A DNA stretch of 64,000 bases from Amycolatopsis sp. 195334CR (GCF_017309385.1 NZ_JAFJMJ010000001.1:2046001-2110000); one strand, 5' to 3'; numbered from the stretch's first letter, positions 1 to 8,770 are shown. The notes: generated from the letters alone by a model not told the origin. Made by a program: numbers and translations.

Positions 1-851
1 TGCTCGGCCCTGGCGAACTCCATGGCCAGCGCGGCGTGCGCGCCGAAGGTCAGCGCGAGCCGGACCTCGGTGTCGGTGAACGGCACCTCGTCACGCAGCT
101 TCGCCACCACCAGCACCCCGAGCGACTCGCCACCGACGCGCAGCGGCACGGCCACCGCGGAGTCCAGGTCGCCGACCACCGGCGGCAGGTCCACCCCGGT
201 GCCCGCCTGCTGCGCGGTCACGTGGTCGCCGTAGCGGCGCACCACCACCGGTTCCCCGCTGGTGAAGGCCATCCCGGTGGCGGTGCCGTCGGCGGGCACG
301 GTCAGCCCGGTCAGCCGGTCGGCATCGGGTCCCGGTGGTTCGACCACCTCGAACACCAGCACGGTGCCGTCAGCGGGGTCACTGCCGGGCCGGGCGATCC
401 CACCCGCGGTGGCCCCGGCGACCTGCCGCGCCCGTTCGGCGATCAACCGCAGGGTGGCCTCGGGATCCTCACCGGCCAGCAGCGCCGAGGTCACGTCGTG
501 CGAGGCACGCAGCCAGCGTTCGCGCTGCTCGGACTGTTCGAACAGGGCCGCGTTGCCGATCGACCCGCCCGCCGCGGTGAGCAGCGTGCGCACCAGCTCG
601 GCGTCGGCCTCGGTGAATTCCTTGCCGGTCAGCCGGACCTCGCCGAAGCGCTCCCCGCGCACCTCGATCGGCACCACCAGCGCGTCCCCCGCGCTCGGCG
701 GCGCCGCCCCGGCCCGCAGCACCACGCCTTCGGGCGCACCGGTCAGCGCGCACGCGGCGCCCGCCACCCGGTCCAGGATCTCGGGCACGGTCGCGCCGTG
801 GGCGATGCTGATGACCGCGTCCAGCATGCGCTGGGCGCTCAGGTCGTTCAC
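1..851 (-). CDS. GAF-domain sensor protein, DevS-like (C-terminus outside the window)
   Basis: Reading leftward from a GTG at 851, the visible ~283 residues form two GAF domains (about residues 15-130 and 145-280), each with the alternating strand/helix pattern and the FTxxDxxLxxxxAxxA-type ending. Tandem GAF domains followed by a histidine kinase are the layout of the DevS/DosT redox or gas sensors, so the missing part is probably a HisKA_3/HATPase module; that part is not visible. An in-frame ATG at 827 is an alternative start. The PPOX-family gene lies 70 bp upstream on the same strand, so the two may be co-transcribed and share redox or flavin signalling. It could also be a GAF-containing phosphatase or regulator. 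Confidence 0.75.
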   Translation of the reverse strand, partial: MNDLSAQRMLDAVISIAHGATVPEILDRVAGAACALTGAPEGVVLRAGAAPPSAGDALVVPIEVRGERFGEVRLTGKEFTEADAELVRTLLTAAGGSIGNAALFEQSEQRERWLRASHDVTSALLAGEDPEATLRLIAERARQVAGATAGGIARPGSDPADGTVLVFEVVEPPGPDADRLTGLTVPADGTATGMAFTSGEPVVVRRYGDHVTAQQAGTGVDLPPVVGDLDSAVAVPLRVGGESLGVLVVAKLRDEVPFTDTEVRLALTFGAHAALAMEFARAE

Positions 852-920
852 TGGGTGCGCACCGGTCCCGTTCGGCAGGGGGATCTTCCGCCAGAATGGT
901 CGACTTCGGCGGACTGTTCG

Positions 921-1352
921 TTACTGGCCCACGCGCATCCGGCGCCCGGTCACCACTTCGAGGGATATCCGCACCAGGCACTCGCCGGCGGTCACCTCGG
1001 CCGGGCTCGCGTGCCCGAGCACGGTGACCCACCACCCGGACCCCAGTTCCGGGGTGAGCGAGTCGGCCTCGAAAGCCAGCACGTTGCCGCGGGCGGCGGC
1101 CGCGAGCACGCTCCCCGCCGGCACCTCGAAGCGGAGCGCGTGCTCGTCGAGCGCGAACCGGACCGGCTGCACCGCGGGCATGCCCCGGTCGGTGAACACC
1201 ACCCGGCCCACCCCGGTGCTGCCCAGCAGTTCCAGCGACTGTGCCCGGTTGAGCACCTCCTGGCCGAACGAGTCGAGCATCGCCTTCCCACCCGTCCTCA
1301 CCGCCGCGAGTTCCCCCATGGCGACACCGTGCCGGGAACCGCGGCGGTCCAC
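921..1352 (-). CDS. pyridoxamine 5'-phosphate oxidase (PPOX) family protein
   Basis: A 143-residue protein with the split-barrel FMN-binding fold typical of short actinobacterial PPOX-like proteins. Recognisable parts are the LxxxGVGRVVFTDRGMPAVQPV strand region near residues 43-63 and the late GWWVTVLGHA strand. The family binds FMN, F420 or heme and reduces small substrates; the substrate here cannot be predicted. The GTG at 1352 shares a base with the TAG stop of the PAP2 gene (TAGTG), suggesting translational coupling. Internal ATGs at 1319 and 1280 are alternative starts, and the fold seems to begin near 1280. Proximity to a GAF sensor recalls the dormancy-regulon pairing of sensors with nitroreductase or PPOX proteins. 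Confidence 0.8.
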   Translation of the reverse strand: MDRRGSRHGVAMGELAAVRTGGKAMLDSFGQEVLNRAQSLELLGSTGVGRVVFTDRGMPAVQPVRFALDEHALRFEVPAGSVLAAAARGNVLAFEADSLTPELGSGWWVTVLGHASPAEVTAGECLVRISLEVVTGRRMRVGQ

Positions 1353-2266
1353 TAGGGCCGTTGGACCCGATGCCGGGGCGGTGCCTTGTCACCCAGCATC
1401 AACCAGGTCACCAGCGCCACCATCACCACCGACGAAACCGCGGCCAGCACCACCGCCATCACCAGCACGCCACCGCCGCCCTCGGCACCCGCGGTGGTGG
1501 CCAGGTAACCGGTCCCGGCGACCAGCACGGGCACCAGCAACGCGACCGCCTGCCCGCCGAACGAGGCCGTGCGCTGCGTGCCGCGGAACGCGATGGCCAG
1601 GCAGCACAGCGCGCTGACCAGGAACACCGCGCCGAGCGTGTCGCTGAGCCGGTGCCAGCCGAGCACCACGGTGGACGCGGCGACCCAGGCCACGCCGACC
1701 GCGCCGGGAACCGCGGCCCAGAGCCGGAACCGGCGCGGCAGCACCAGCATGGTGGCCAGCAGCACGGCGATCGCGGCGGTGACGTGCCCGCTCGGGAAGC
1801 TGTTGTGCCCCGGCGCGCCGTCGCTTTCGCCGAGCTGGGGCCGCGGCAGCACGGCGAGCTTGAGGAACTGCGCGGCCGCCAGCGAACCGAGCAGCGTGAC
1901 CAGCGCCCCACCGGCGAGCGCGTACCGGCGCCTGGCCAGCGCGAGCAACGGCAGCACCACCGCGGTCACCCCGAGCAGCGGCACGAAGTCCACGTCGCGC
2001 AGCAACCCGGCGATCGAGTCCGTTGTGGACGGACGACCGGCGAGCAGGGTGGTGTTCTCGATCCGCTGCCCGGCCGGGGTGAGCACGAAGAACCAGTAGG
2101 TGTAGGCGAAAGCGAGCACGCAGCCGAGCGCCCCGAGCAGCGGCGTGGTGGCGACCCGGCGGCGTCGCCTGCCGTGCCGCGCCGGGTAGGCGTGCACCTT
2201 CTCGGCGGGCGCGCCGGCGGGGCCGGTTGCGTTCTCCAGAACCAGACTGACCTGCATGAATCCCAT
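1352..2266 (-). CDS. PAP2-family membrane phosphatase
   Basis: An integral membrane phosphatase of the PAP2 (phosphatidic acid phosphatase type 2/haloperoxidase) superfamily. The three signature motifs are present: KxxxxxxRP as KLAVLPRP, SFPSGH, and the GWHRLSD block carrying the catalytic His and Asp. About six hydrophobic segments surround them. Such enzymes dephosphorylate lipid phosphates, for example phosphatidate or polyprenyl diphosphate, at the membrane outer face. The reading frame extends upstream to 2320, but that part overlaps the promoter region of the divergent response regulator, so I place the start at the ATG at 2266; ATG 2257, preceded by GGGA, is equally possible. A downstream extension of about 80 hydrophobic residues adds two further membrane segments. 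Confidence 0.85.
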   Translation of the reverse strand: MGFMQVSLVLENATGPAGAPAEKVHAYPARHGRRRRRVATTPLLGALGCVLAFAYTYWFFVLTPAGQRIENTTLLAGRPSTTDSIAGLLRDVDFVPLLGVTAVVLPLLALARRRYALAGGALVTLLGSLAAAQFLKLAVLPRPQLGESDGAPGHNSFPSGHVTAAIAVLLATMLVLPRRFRLWAAVPGAVGVAWVAASTVVLGWHRLSDTLGAVFLVSALCCLAIAFRGTQRTASFGGQAVALLVPVLVAGTGYLATTAGAEGGGGVLVMAVVLAAVSSVVMVALVTWLMLGDKAPPRHRVQRP

Positions 2267-2356
2267 GCTGACCGCGCTGTTTAGCGGTCTCGTCCGGGTA
2301 ATGTCATGGTTTTGCCACAAAGGCGGGCACGGATCGCGGGCCCGGCGGGTCGTCGG

Positions 2357-2362
2357 TTTAAT
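2357..2362 (+). promoter_or_regulatory. predicted -10 box of a leaderless promoter
   Basis: TTTAAT, one mismatch from TATAAT, ends 6 nt before the GTG start of the response regulator and there is no Shine-Dalgarno sequence in between. The geometry implies a leaderless mRNA. The same spacing recurs at several other starts in the window. Confidence 0.4.
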
Positions 2363-2368
2363 GACCGG

Positions 2369-3046
2369 GTGGCCATGGTGTTACTGGTGGAGGACGACGA
2401 CGCCGTGCGTGAGGGCCTCGGGCTGGCCCTGCGCCGCCAGGGGCACGTCGTGCACGCCGCCGAATCCGGCGAGCGCGGGCTCGACGAACTGCGTGAGCAC
2501 CGGCCCGACATCGTGGTGCTGGACCTGATGCTGCCGGGGATCGACGGGTTCGAGACCTGCCGCCGGATCCGCGCCGGCGGGGAGACGCCGATCATCATGC
2601 TCACCGCGCGCAGCCACGACTTCGACGTGGTGGCCGGGCTCGAGGCCGGTGCCGACGACTACGTGGTCAAACCGGTCGAACCCCGGGTGCTCGACGCCCG
2701 CATCCGCGCCGTGCTCCGGCGTGCGGTCAGCGAGCAGCAGAGCGACACCGAGCGCTACGGTGACCTGGTGATCGACCGCACCGGCCTGGTGGTCACGCTG
2801 CGCGGGGAGGCGGTGCAGCTGACCCCGACCGAGCTGAAGCTGCTGCTCGAACTGTCCCGCACCCCGGGGCGCGTGCTCAGCCGCCAGCAGATCCTCGAAG
2901 CCGTCTGGGAGCACGACTACCTCGGTGACTCGCGGCTGGTGGACGCCTGCGTGCAGCGCCTGCGGTCGAAGATCGAGGACGTGCCGGCGAGCCCGCGCCA
3001 CGTGGAGACCGTACGCGGGTTCGGGTACCGCTTCGCCCGCCCATGA
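2369..3046 (+). CDS. OmpR/PhoB-type response regulator
   Basis: The N-terminal receiver domain begins with VLLVEDDD (acidic pocket). The phosphoacceptor Asp is in VVLDLMLPG (about residue 52) and the conserved Lys in YVVKPV. The C-terminal winged-helix DNA-binding domain ends in the RxxxxVRGFGYRF block usual for this family. It is the transcriptional output partner of the histidine kinase encoded next, whose start overlaps its stop by ATGA. GTG 2369 is chosen because VAMVLLVEDD starts the fold directly and a -10 box sits 6 nt upstream; ATG 2375 is the alternative. The regulated genes are unknown; the linked GerMN lipoprotein suggests an envelope role. Confidence 0.93.
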   Translation: MAMVLLVEDDDAVREGLGLALRRQGHVVHAAESGERGLDELREHRPDIVVLDLMLPGIDGFETCRRIRAGGETPIIMLTARSHDFDVVAGLEAGADDYVVKPVEPRVLDARIRAVLRRAVSEQQSDTERYGDLVIDRTGLVVTLRGEAVQLTPTELKLLLELSRTPGRVLSRQQILEAVWEHDYLGDSRLVDACVQRLRSKIEDVPASPRHVETVRGFGYRFARP

Positions 3047-4473
3047 ACCGGAACCGCCCGTGGCAGTGGCTGTCCGGACTGCGGCCGCGGCTGCTGGCCG
3101 CCTTCGCGCTGGCCACCGTGCTGGGCGCGGCCGCGGCCAGCGGCGCCAGCTACGTCTCGGCCCGCAACACCATGCTCGCCACCGCGCAGGACGACTTCAT
3201 GAACGAGGTCAAGCAGCGGGTGACCGACACCCTGTCCCAGTTGTCCGTACCACCGGGCCAGGCCGACCTGGACACGCTCGCCCGGCGGATCGACGGCGCC
3301 GCGGTGGTGGTCTACCAGGGCCGCAGCTCGGCCAGCCAGGGTCTGCCGATCACCTCGGTGCCCGCGGTGCTGCGGTCCGCGGTCGGGTCGGGAGAACGCA
3401 TCCAGTTCCAGCGGGTGGACCTCAACGGCACGCCGATGTTCTTCGTCGGCATGCCGGTGCTGGGGCCGGACGCGACCGGCCGGAGCACGCCGACCGGGAT
3501 CGAGGTGTACGCCTCGATGTCGCTGTCCGACCAGCAGACCGCCATCGAGGAGCTGGCGCGGTGGGCCTGGCTGACCGTCGCGCTGGTGTTCCCGCTGGCC
3601 GCCGGGCTGGCGCTGCTCGCCGCCCGCGGCGTGCTGCGGCCGGTCCGCCAGCTCAACCTCGCCGCGCGGCAGCTGGCCGAGGGCAAGCTGGACACCCGGT
3701 TGCGCGCCCGCGGTTCCGACGAACTGGCCGAGCTGGTGGCCACCTTCAACGAGACCGCGGTCGCACTGGACCGGACCGTGGGTGAGCTGCGCGAGATGGA
3801 GGCCGCGGCCCGCCGGTTCGTCGCCGACGTGTCGCACGAGCTGCGCACCCCGCTGACCGCGATGAGCGCGGTGACCGGGGTGCTGGACGAGGACGCCGGT
3901 CAGCTGCCGCCGGACACCGCCGTGGCCGCCCGCCTGGTCTCGGCGGAGACCCGCAAGCTCGCGCGCCTGGTGCAGGACCTGATCGAGATCTCGCGGTTCG
4001 ACACCAACCGCGCCGACCTGCAGCTCGACGACTGGGACCTGGCCACCGCGATCACCGACAGCATGGCCGCGCGGGGCTGGCGCGAGGGGCCCGAGCTGGT
4101 GCTCGACCTGCCCGAGGGGGTGAGCACCAGGGTGGACCGCCGCCGCCTCGACGTGATCGTGGCGAACCTGGTCGGGAACGCGCTGCGTCACGGGGGCCCC
4201 CCGGTCGAGGTGAAACTCCGGGCGAACGACACGATGGTGTCGGTGGAGGTCAGCGATCAGGGTCCCGGCATCGATCCGGCCGTGCTGCCGCACGTGTTCG
4301 AGCGCTTCTACAAGGCCGACAGCGCCCGCACGCGGTCCGACGGCAGCGGACTCGGCCTGGCCATCGCGCTGGAGAACGCGCGCATGCACGGCGGCGGCAT
4401 CCAGGCGGAGAACCGGCCGGACGGCGGCGCGCGGTTCACCCTGTTCCTGCCCCGGTTCCTGGCGGTGCCGTGA
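3043..4473 (+). CDS. HAMP-domain sensor histidine kinase
   Basis: A 476-residue membrane sensor kinase. A first transmembrane helix lies at about residues 12-32, followed by an extracytoplasmic region of ~140 residues and a second helix near 178-198. HAMP follows, then HisKA with the H-box FVADVSHELRTPL (His near 265) and HATPase_c with the N-box (VANLVGNALRHG) and G-boxes DQGPGID and GSGLGL. It autophosphorylates and passes phosphate to the preceding response regulator. The gene overlaps the regulator by 4 nt upstream and touches the lipoprotein gene downstream (TGATG), so the three form one translationally coupled operon resembling CseABC/MtrAB-LpqB arrangements. The ligand is unknown. Confidence 0.93.
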   Translation: MNRNRPWQWLSGLRPRLLAAFALATVLGAAAASGASYVSARNTMLATAQDDFMNEVKQRVTDTLSQLSVPPGQADLDTLARRIDGAAVVVYQGRSSASQGLPITSVPAVLRSAVGSGERIQFQRVDLNGTPMFFVGMPVLGPDATGRSTPTGIEVYASMSLSDQQTAIEELARWAWLTVALVFPLAAGLALLAARGVLRPVRQLNLAARQLAEGKLDTRLRARGSDELAELVATFNETAVALDRTVGELREMEAAARRFVADVSHELRTPLTAMSAVTGVLDEDAGQLPPDTAVAARLVSAETRKLARLVQDLIEISRFDTNRADLQLDDWDLATAITDSMAARGWREGPELVLDLPEGVSTRVDRRRLDVIVANLVGNALRHGGPPVEVKLRANDTMVSVEVSDQGPGIDPAVLPHVFERFYKADSARTRSDGSGLGLAIALENARMHGGGIQAENRPDGGARFTLFLPRFLAVP

Positions 4474-4922
4474 TGAAGCGCGTGCTGGCGGTCCTGCTGG
4501 TGTTCCTGCTCACCGCGTGCGGGGTGCGGCCGACCGACGGTCCCATCCCGGCTGGTCCCGGTCCCGCTTTCCCGGACCGGAACCAGGCGGAAATGACCCT
4601 TTATTTCCTGTTCGGCGGACGCATCTACCCGATCACCCGGTCGACACCGGGACTGGCGAGCCCGGAAAGCGTGCTGAGCGCGCTGGTGAGCGGGCCCACC
4701 GCGGAAGAACAAAAGCGCGGCCTGTCCTCGGAGGTGCCGCCGGGCGGCAAAGTCGGGTTCAGCGGCCAGCTGGGGGTGGTCTTCCCGGTGCCGCTGGCGG
4801 CGGTGTCCGAGGCCGCGTTCAACCAGCTCAGCTGCACCACGGTGACCACCGGCCTGTGGGGCGCGCTGCGCGTGACCGGCACCGACGGCAGTCGCGACCT
4901 GGTCGGCTGCCCGGCGGGCTGA
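4473..4922 (+). CDS. GerMN-like lipoprotein of the two-component operon
   Basis: The signal peptide with lipobox LLTAC predicts lipidation of Cys16 and anchoring to the outer face of the membrane. The mature ~130 residues have a GerMN-like pattern: YFLFGGRIYPITR, SPESVLSALVSGPT (the helix after which GerMN domains read Lxx-L-GPT) and GVVFPVP. In CseABC- and MtrAB-type loci a lipoprotein with such a domain modulates the kinase; this role is inferred from context. ATG 4473 overlaps the kinase stop; a GTG one codon earlier is possible. About 149 residues, short compared with LpqB (~580), so it is not LpqB itself. Confidence 0.8.
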   Translation: MKRVLAVLLVFLLTACGVRPTDGPIPAGPGPAFPDRNQAEMTLYFLFGGRIYPITRSTPGLASPESVLSALVSGPTAEEQKRGLSSEVPPGGKVGFSGQLGVVFPVPLAAVSEAAFNQLSCTTVTTGLWGALRVTGTDGSRDLVGCPAG

Positions 4923-4988
4923 GCGGGTGTTCGCCCAGCTCAGACCCCGCAACCGGGGGCCGTGCGGGGGTCCTGTAGCCTTCTCGGC

Positions 4989-5078
4989 GGAGGATTGGCC
5001 GAGCGGCCTAAGGCGCACGATTGGAAATCGTGTTGGGTGTAAAAGCCCTCACGGGTTCGAATCCCGTATCCTCCGCCA
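4989..5078 (+). tRNA. tRNA-Ser (anticodon GGA)
   Basis: Complete class II tRNA. The 7-bp acceptor stem GGAGGAT pairs with ATCCTCC. The anticodon stem CACGA/TCGTG carries loop TTGGAAA (anticodon GGA). There is a long variable arm, T-arm GGTTCGAATCC, discriminator G and an encoded CCA at 5076-5078. Confidence 0.97.
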
Positions 5079-5080
5079 GC

Positions 5081-5121
5081 CAGCGAGGTCCCCGGTGAGC
5101 ACCGTGCCGGGGACCTCGCTG
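5081..5121 (+). terminator. stem-loop terminator after tRNA-Ser(GGA)
   Basis: Perfect 15-bp inverted repeat (CAGCGAGGTCCCCGG and its complement) with an 11-nt loop immediately after the encoded CCA. No T-run follows, as is usual for high-GC actinobacterial terminators. Confidence 0.75.
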
Positions 5122-5184
5122 CGTGTGAGCACGGCCAACCCGTTCGCTGGATTCTCCGTGCCACCTCCCGGCACGCATACTGCA

Positions 5185-5212
5185 TTGACACTAGTGCCGC
5201 CGCCCATAGTTG
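5185..5212 (+). promoter_or_regulatory. candidate sigma-A-type promoter upstream of the FtsK operon
   Basis: A perfect -35 TTGACA at 5185-5190 is followed 16 nt later by TAGTTG (5207-5212) as a possible -10. It lies in a 360-bp gene-free stretch (5122-5482) between the terminator and the small helical gene at 5483. No other feature was found in that stretch. The leader would be about 260 nt, so another promoter nearer the gene may exist. Confidence 0.35.
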
Positions 5213-5482
5213 GAGTCCGCCGATGAGGCCACGAACTCGCGCGGCCGCGGGCTTCCCACCCCGGGCGCGAAAGGCGCCGACGCTAATACTGTCAGCCGGA
5301 CGATCTTGCCGGGGGATCGGTACTGGCTTGCCGTGCGCTGGCACTAGTGTTTCGGCCGTCTACCGGCCCCGGACGGCACCTCGTCCGGGGCTTGACCCGT
5401 TCCGGGTCGCGGCCGGGCACCCTCGCCGAAGACCGGACACAACCACGCACCAGCCCCGATTTCTCAAGGAGTCCGCAGCCCC

Positions 5483-5743
5483 ATGCCCGGAGTGGATGAG
5501 ATCCGCGCGGGAATCGCGCTTTCCAAGGAGAAGGCGACCGCCAGCGTCGCCGCGCTCCAGCAGGCCGCCCAGGCACTCGAAGAAGCCCAGCTCTCGCTGG
5601 CGCAGGCGACTTCCGGCAGCAGCCAACCGGAGGTGGGCCAGGCCCACGGCATGTTCGCCGAGGCGCTGCAGGGCATCACCGGCACGCAGAGCACCATCCA
5701 GGCGGCCATTTCCGCCGCCGATTCCTACTCGGCGCGTCTCTGA
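5483..5743 (+). CDS. small helical protein, first gene of the FtsK-type operon
   Basis: 86 residues, nearly all Ala/Glu/Gln/Ser with heptad-like spacing, predicting two long alpha-helices joined by a Gly/Ser turn near residues 44-48. No Cys, Trp or membrane segment, and no signal peptide. Size and helical-hairpin shape recall WXG100 or DUF6244-type proteins, but no WXG motif is present and I do not assign a family. The start is the ATG after the upstream AAGGAG (5467-5472). The next gene follows after 2 bp, so it belongs to a tight operon with two more small helical proteins and an FtsK/SpoIIIE-like ATPase. It may be an adaptor or substrate of that ATPase. Confidence 0.8.
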   Translation: MPGVDEIRAGIALSKEKATASVAALQQAAQALEEAQLSLAQATSGSSQPEVGQAHGMFAEALQGITGTQSTIQAAISAADSYSARL

Positions 5744-5745
5744 CG

Positions 5746-5991
5746 ATGTCCGTCTCCGAACTGCACGAACGGCTGACCGCGGTGCGGGCCGCCGCGGAGA
5801 CCGCGGTGGCGCACCTCGACCGGGCGGGCGAACTGCTCGCCGAGGCACGCCGTGCGATCGTCGATCCGCAGGCACAGGCGGACCCCTGGGTCCCGCCGCA
5901 GCTGGCGCAGGCGGTCGACCAGCTGGACACGCACAAAGCCCGGATCGCCGGGGCCGACGAGGCGCTGGGTACCTATCTGGCCATGCTGTAG
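5746..5991 (+). CDS. small helical protein, second gene of the FtsK-type operon
   Basis: 81 residues, predicted helix-turn-helix hairpin. Helix 1 is about residues 2-40 and helix 2 about 52-78, with the turn holding Asp-Pro-Trp-Val-Pro-Pro. That turn carries the only Trp and is the closest thing to a WXG-type turn in the operon, but the motif itself is absent. It begins 2 bp after the stop of the preceding small gene and ends 19 bp before the ATPase gene. Function unknown; a paired role with the 86-residue protein is likely because the two are similar in size and shape. Confidence 0.8.
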   Translation: MSVSELHERLTAVRAAAETAVAHLDRAGELLAEARRAIVDPQAQADPWVPPQLAQAVDQLDTHKARIAGADEALGTYLAML

Positions 5992-6010
5992 TCGTAGTCG
6001 TGAGGCGGAG

Positions 6011-8770
6011 ATGAACAAGCGCAGCGAGCAACGCGGACGCGTGACGGCGGCACTGGATCAGCTCCGCCGTCACCTCGGCCTGGCGCTGGGCGCCGCGGCG
6101 GGCGCCCGGGAGACCGCCGAATCCGACCTGGCCAAGCTCGAGCTGGAGCGGATGATCGTGCGGGCAGGCATCGAGCGGGCCGGCGCCGACGAGGCGATCG
6201 CCGACCGCGCCCGCCAGCCGGGCATGGCCGAGGTGGTGAACTGGCTGCACACCGTGCGCGGCCAGTTCTACAGCGACTGGGCCGAGGGGCCGAACACGCT
6301 GCGCGAGCTGGTCGCCTCGGCGGCACCGGGCCCGGCCGGGCAACCGCCGGGCCACTGGCTCGGCCGCGTCGGCACCAACCCCGGTGACCAGGTGCCCGAG
6401 CTGTGGCGGATCGGCACGTCCACAGTGGACAGCAAAACCACCGGCGTGGCGCAGACCTTCGACGTGGCGGTCCCGCTGCTCGACGAGTCGCACCTGTCCA
6501 TCACCTCCGCGCCGAAGACCAGGGCGACGGTGGACGCGCTGGTGGAGAACCTGCTGATGCGGGTGCTGTCCACCTTCGAACCGGGTGCGGTCCGGGTGCA
6601 CCTGTGGGACGTCGGCCAGCTCACCGCGGTGCTGCCGAACCTGTACCCGCTCAGCCGGACCGGCGCGCTCAACATCTGCGACCCGACCCGACTGCAGGAC
6701 CTGCTCGACGAACTGGCCGGGCACATCCGCCGCATCCACGCGCACACCATGCAGGGCGGGCACACCTCGTTGCGCGCCATGCGCCTGGCCACCGGCAAGC
6801 GGTCGGAGCCGTGGCGGATCGCGGTGCTGTTCGGCAACGGCGAGGAGTTGCAGCCGGAGCGCCTGCGCGACCTGCGCCGGGTGGCCAGCGGCGCGCTCTC
6901 GGCGGGCATCTCGCTGATCCTGGTGGACGTGCCGACCACGCTCGGCGGTTCGGTCGAGGGCATCAGCCTGAAGTCCGAGGAGCGCAAGGCGATCACCAGC
7001 ATGACCGGCGCCGACCTGGTGGTCACGCTGGATCCCCCGCTGCCGTCCGGGCAGGTCAGCACGGCCGCGACCCGGATCGCCGAGGCGTTGATCCAGAAGC
7101 AGGGCGGCCCGCGCACCTTCGCCGACCTGCTGCCCGGCGAACTCGGCCAGGAGCGCTCGGCCCACGAACTGCGGGCCCCGGTCGGTTTCCACGAGGGCGA
7201 TCCGGTCGAGGTGGTGATCGGGGACGCCAGCCCGCACGCGCTGATCGGCGGGCCCAGTGGGTCCGGCAAGACCAACTTCCTCTACGCGCTGCTCGGCAGC
7301 CTCGCCGCGCGGTACTCCCCCAGCGAACTGGCGTTGTACCTGCTGGACTTCAAGGAGGGCGTGTCCTTCGCCGGGCTCGCGCCCGGCCGCAAGGACGCCA
7401 GCTGGCTGCCGCACGCGCAACTGGTCGGGGTGAACGTCAACACCGACCGCGAGTTCGGCCTGGCCCTGCTGCGCTTCCTCGCCGACCAGCTGCGCAAGCG
7501 CTCGGCCGCGGCCAAGGACCACGAGGTGACCAACCTCGCCGACCTGCGGGAACAGGATCCGAACGGGCACTGGCCACGGATCGTCGCGGTGATCGACGAG
7601 TTCCAGTACCTGTTCGCCGGCCGCGACACGGTGACCGCGCAGGCGACCTCGCTGCTGGAGGACATCGCGCGGCGCGGCCGGTCGCAGGGCATCCACCTGG
7701 TGCTGGCCAGCCAGGACGTGGCCGGGATCGAGGCGTTCTGGGGCAAACCGGCCATCTTCGAGCAGTGCACGCTGCGCATCGCCATGCCGAAGGCGCGCCG
7801 GGTGCTGGCCGAGACCAACGAGGCGGCCGTCTCCGCGCCGCGCTGGCACGCGGTGATCAACCACGATTCCGGGGTGTCACACGGGAACCAGCTGGCCCAC
7901 GTGCCGGATGCCTCCACAAAGGACGTTTTCCCGACGCTCCAGCGCCAGCTGTGGGAGCGCTACGCCAGCGGCACGGCGGTGCCCCGGCTGTTCGACGGCG
8001 CGATCTCCCCGTTGCTGGAGGACAACGAGGAGTTCAAGGACCTGCGGCACAACACCCGGCCGCGCACGCTCGTCGGGCAGACCATCGACGTGCAGAACGC
8101 GGCGCACGGCGTGGAGCTGTCCCCGACACCGGGGCGGAACTTCGCGGTGCTCGGCACCGCCGTCCGGGAAGCACTGTCCATCATGGACTCGTGTGCCCGG
8201 TCGCTGGCGCAGCAGTACTCGACCGGCTCGGTCGAGTTCGTGGTGTGCAACCTGGTCGAGCGGGTCGAGTCGTCGGTCGAGGAGATCGCCAAGAAGCTGG
8301 CCGGCCAGGGGCACGAGGTGACCACGATCGCCGGGCCCGAGCTGCCCGAGAAGCTGGCAGAGTTCGTCGAAGGGCTGTCCTCAGTGGACAAGCAGCGCAT
8401 CCTGCTGCTGTTCGGCGCCGAGGCCGCGCTGCCCGCGCTGGAGGCGAAGGCCCCCGGCGTGCTCAAGAGCGGACTGGACCACTTCCGGGTGCTGCTGAAG
8501 CAGGGGCCCGGTGCGGGTTTCCACACGATCGGCTGGTGGCGGGCGATCGCCAGGTTGAAGGACACGCTCGGTTTCACCGGCACCGACGACATCGGCGCCT
8601 GGGCGGCGCTGGACGTGCAGGGCAGCGAGCTGAGCCCGTTCTGCGCCGGGCAGGTGGTGCACTGGTCACCGCGGCCGGGGCGCGCGTTGTTCTTCGACCG
8701 CACCACGCACGCCAGTCCCGAAGTGCTGATCCCGTTCTTCCACCCCGATCCGGAGCAGGTGAGCGCATGA
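6011..8770 (+). CDS. FtsK/SpoIIIE-domain ATPase of unknown function
   Basis: 919 residues from ATG 6011. An N-terminal helical region (about 1-120) is followed by a spacer domain, then an FtsK/SpoIIIE-type ATPase with Walker A GGPSGSGKT near residues 413-421 and Walker B IVAVIDEF near 524-531. Just after it comes the ARRGRSQGIHLVLASQ block characteristic of FtsK/HerA motors. A second similar domain begins near residue 708 (GRNFAVLGTAVREAL), where the P-loop Gly-Lys-Thr is lost, as in the degenerate ATPase modules of EccC. It lacks the gamma DNA-binding domain and the membrane helices of chromosomal FtsK, so it is not the division translocase. It is co-transcribed with three small helical proteins and could pump DNA or protein. 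Confidence 0.85.
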   Translation: MNKRSEQRGRVTAALDQLRRHLGLALGAAAGARETAESDLAKLELERMIVRAGIERAGADEAIADRARQPGMAEVVNWLHTVRGQFYSDWAEGPNTLRELVASAAPGPAGQPPGHWLGRVGTNPGDQVPELWRIGTSTVDSKTTGVAQTFDVAVPLLDESHLSITSAPKTRATVDALVENLLMRVLSTFEPGAVRVHLWDVGQLTAVLPNLYPLSRTGALNICDPTRLQDLLDELAGHIRRIHAHTMQGGHTSLRAMRLATGKRSEPWRIAVLFGNGEELQPERLRDLRRVASGALSAGISLILVDVPTTLGGSVEGISLKSEERKAITSMTGADLVVTLDPPLPSGQVSTAATRIAEALIQKQGGPRTFADLLPGELGQERSAHELRAPVGFHEGDPVEVVIGDASPHALIGGPSGSGKTNFLYALLGSLAARYSPSELALYLLDFKEGVSFAGLAPGRKDASWLPHAQLVGVNVNTDREFGLALLRFLADQLRKRSAAAKDHEVTNLADLREQDPNGHWPRIVAVIDEFQYLFAGRDTVTAQATSLLEDIARRGRSQGIHLVLASQDVAGIEAFWGKPAIFEQCTLRIAMPKARRVLAETNEAAVSAPRWHAVINHDSGVSHGNQLAHVPDASTKDVFPTLQRQLWERYASGTAVPRLFDGAISPLLEDNEEFKDLRHNTRPRTLVGQTIDVQNAAHGVELSPTPGRNFAVLGTAVREALSIMDSCARSLAQQYSTGSVEFVVCNLVERVESSVEEIAKKLAGQGHEVTTIAGPELPEKLAEFVEGLSSVDKQRILLLFGAEAALPALEAKAPGVLKSGLDHFRVLLKQGPGAGFHTIGWWRAIARLKDTLGFTGTDDIGAWAALDVQGSELSPFCAGQVVHWSPRPGRALFFDRTTHASPEVLIPFFHPDPEQVSA

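Noticed and set aside
36..1355. Long plus-strand frame across the first 1.3 kb
   Set aside because: It is Arg/His/Gly/Pro-rich with no conserved features and is the shadow of the minus-strand GAF and PPOX genes.
5122..5482. Riboswitch or small RNA upstream of the FtsK operon
   Set aside because: Only a terminator and a possible promoter were found; no known riboswitch pattern.
5223..6014. 263-residue plus-strand frame starting before the FtsK operon
   Set aside because: Arg/Pro-rich composition, no ribosome site, and it overlaps the two small helical genes, which have far better codon usage.
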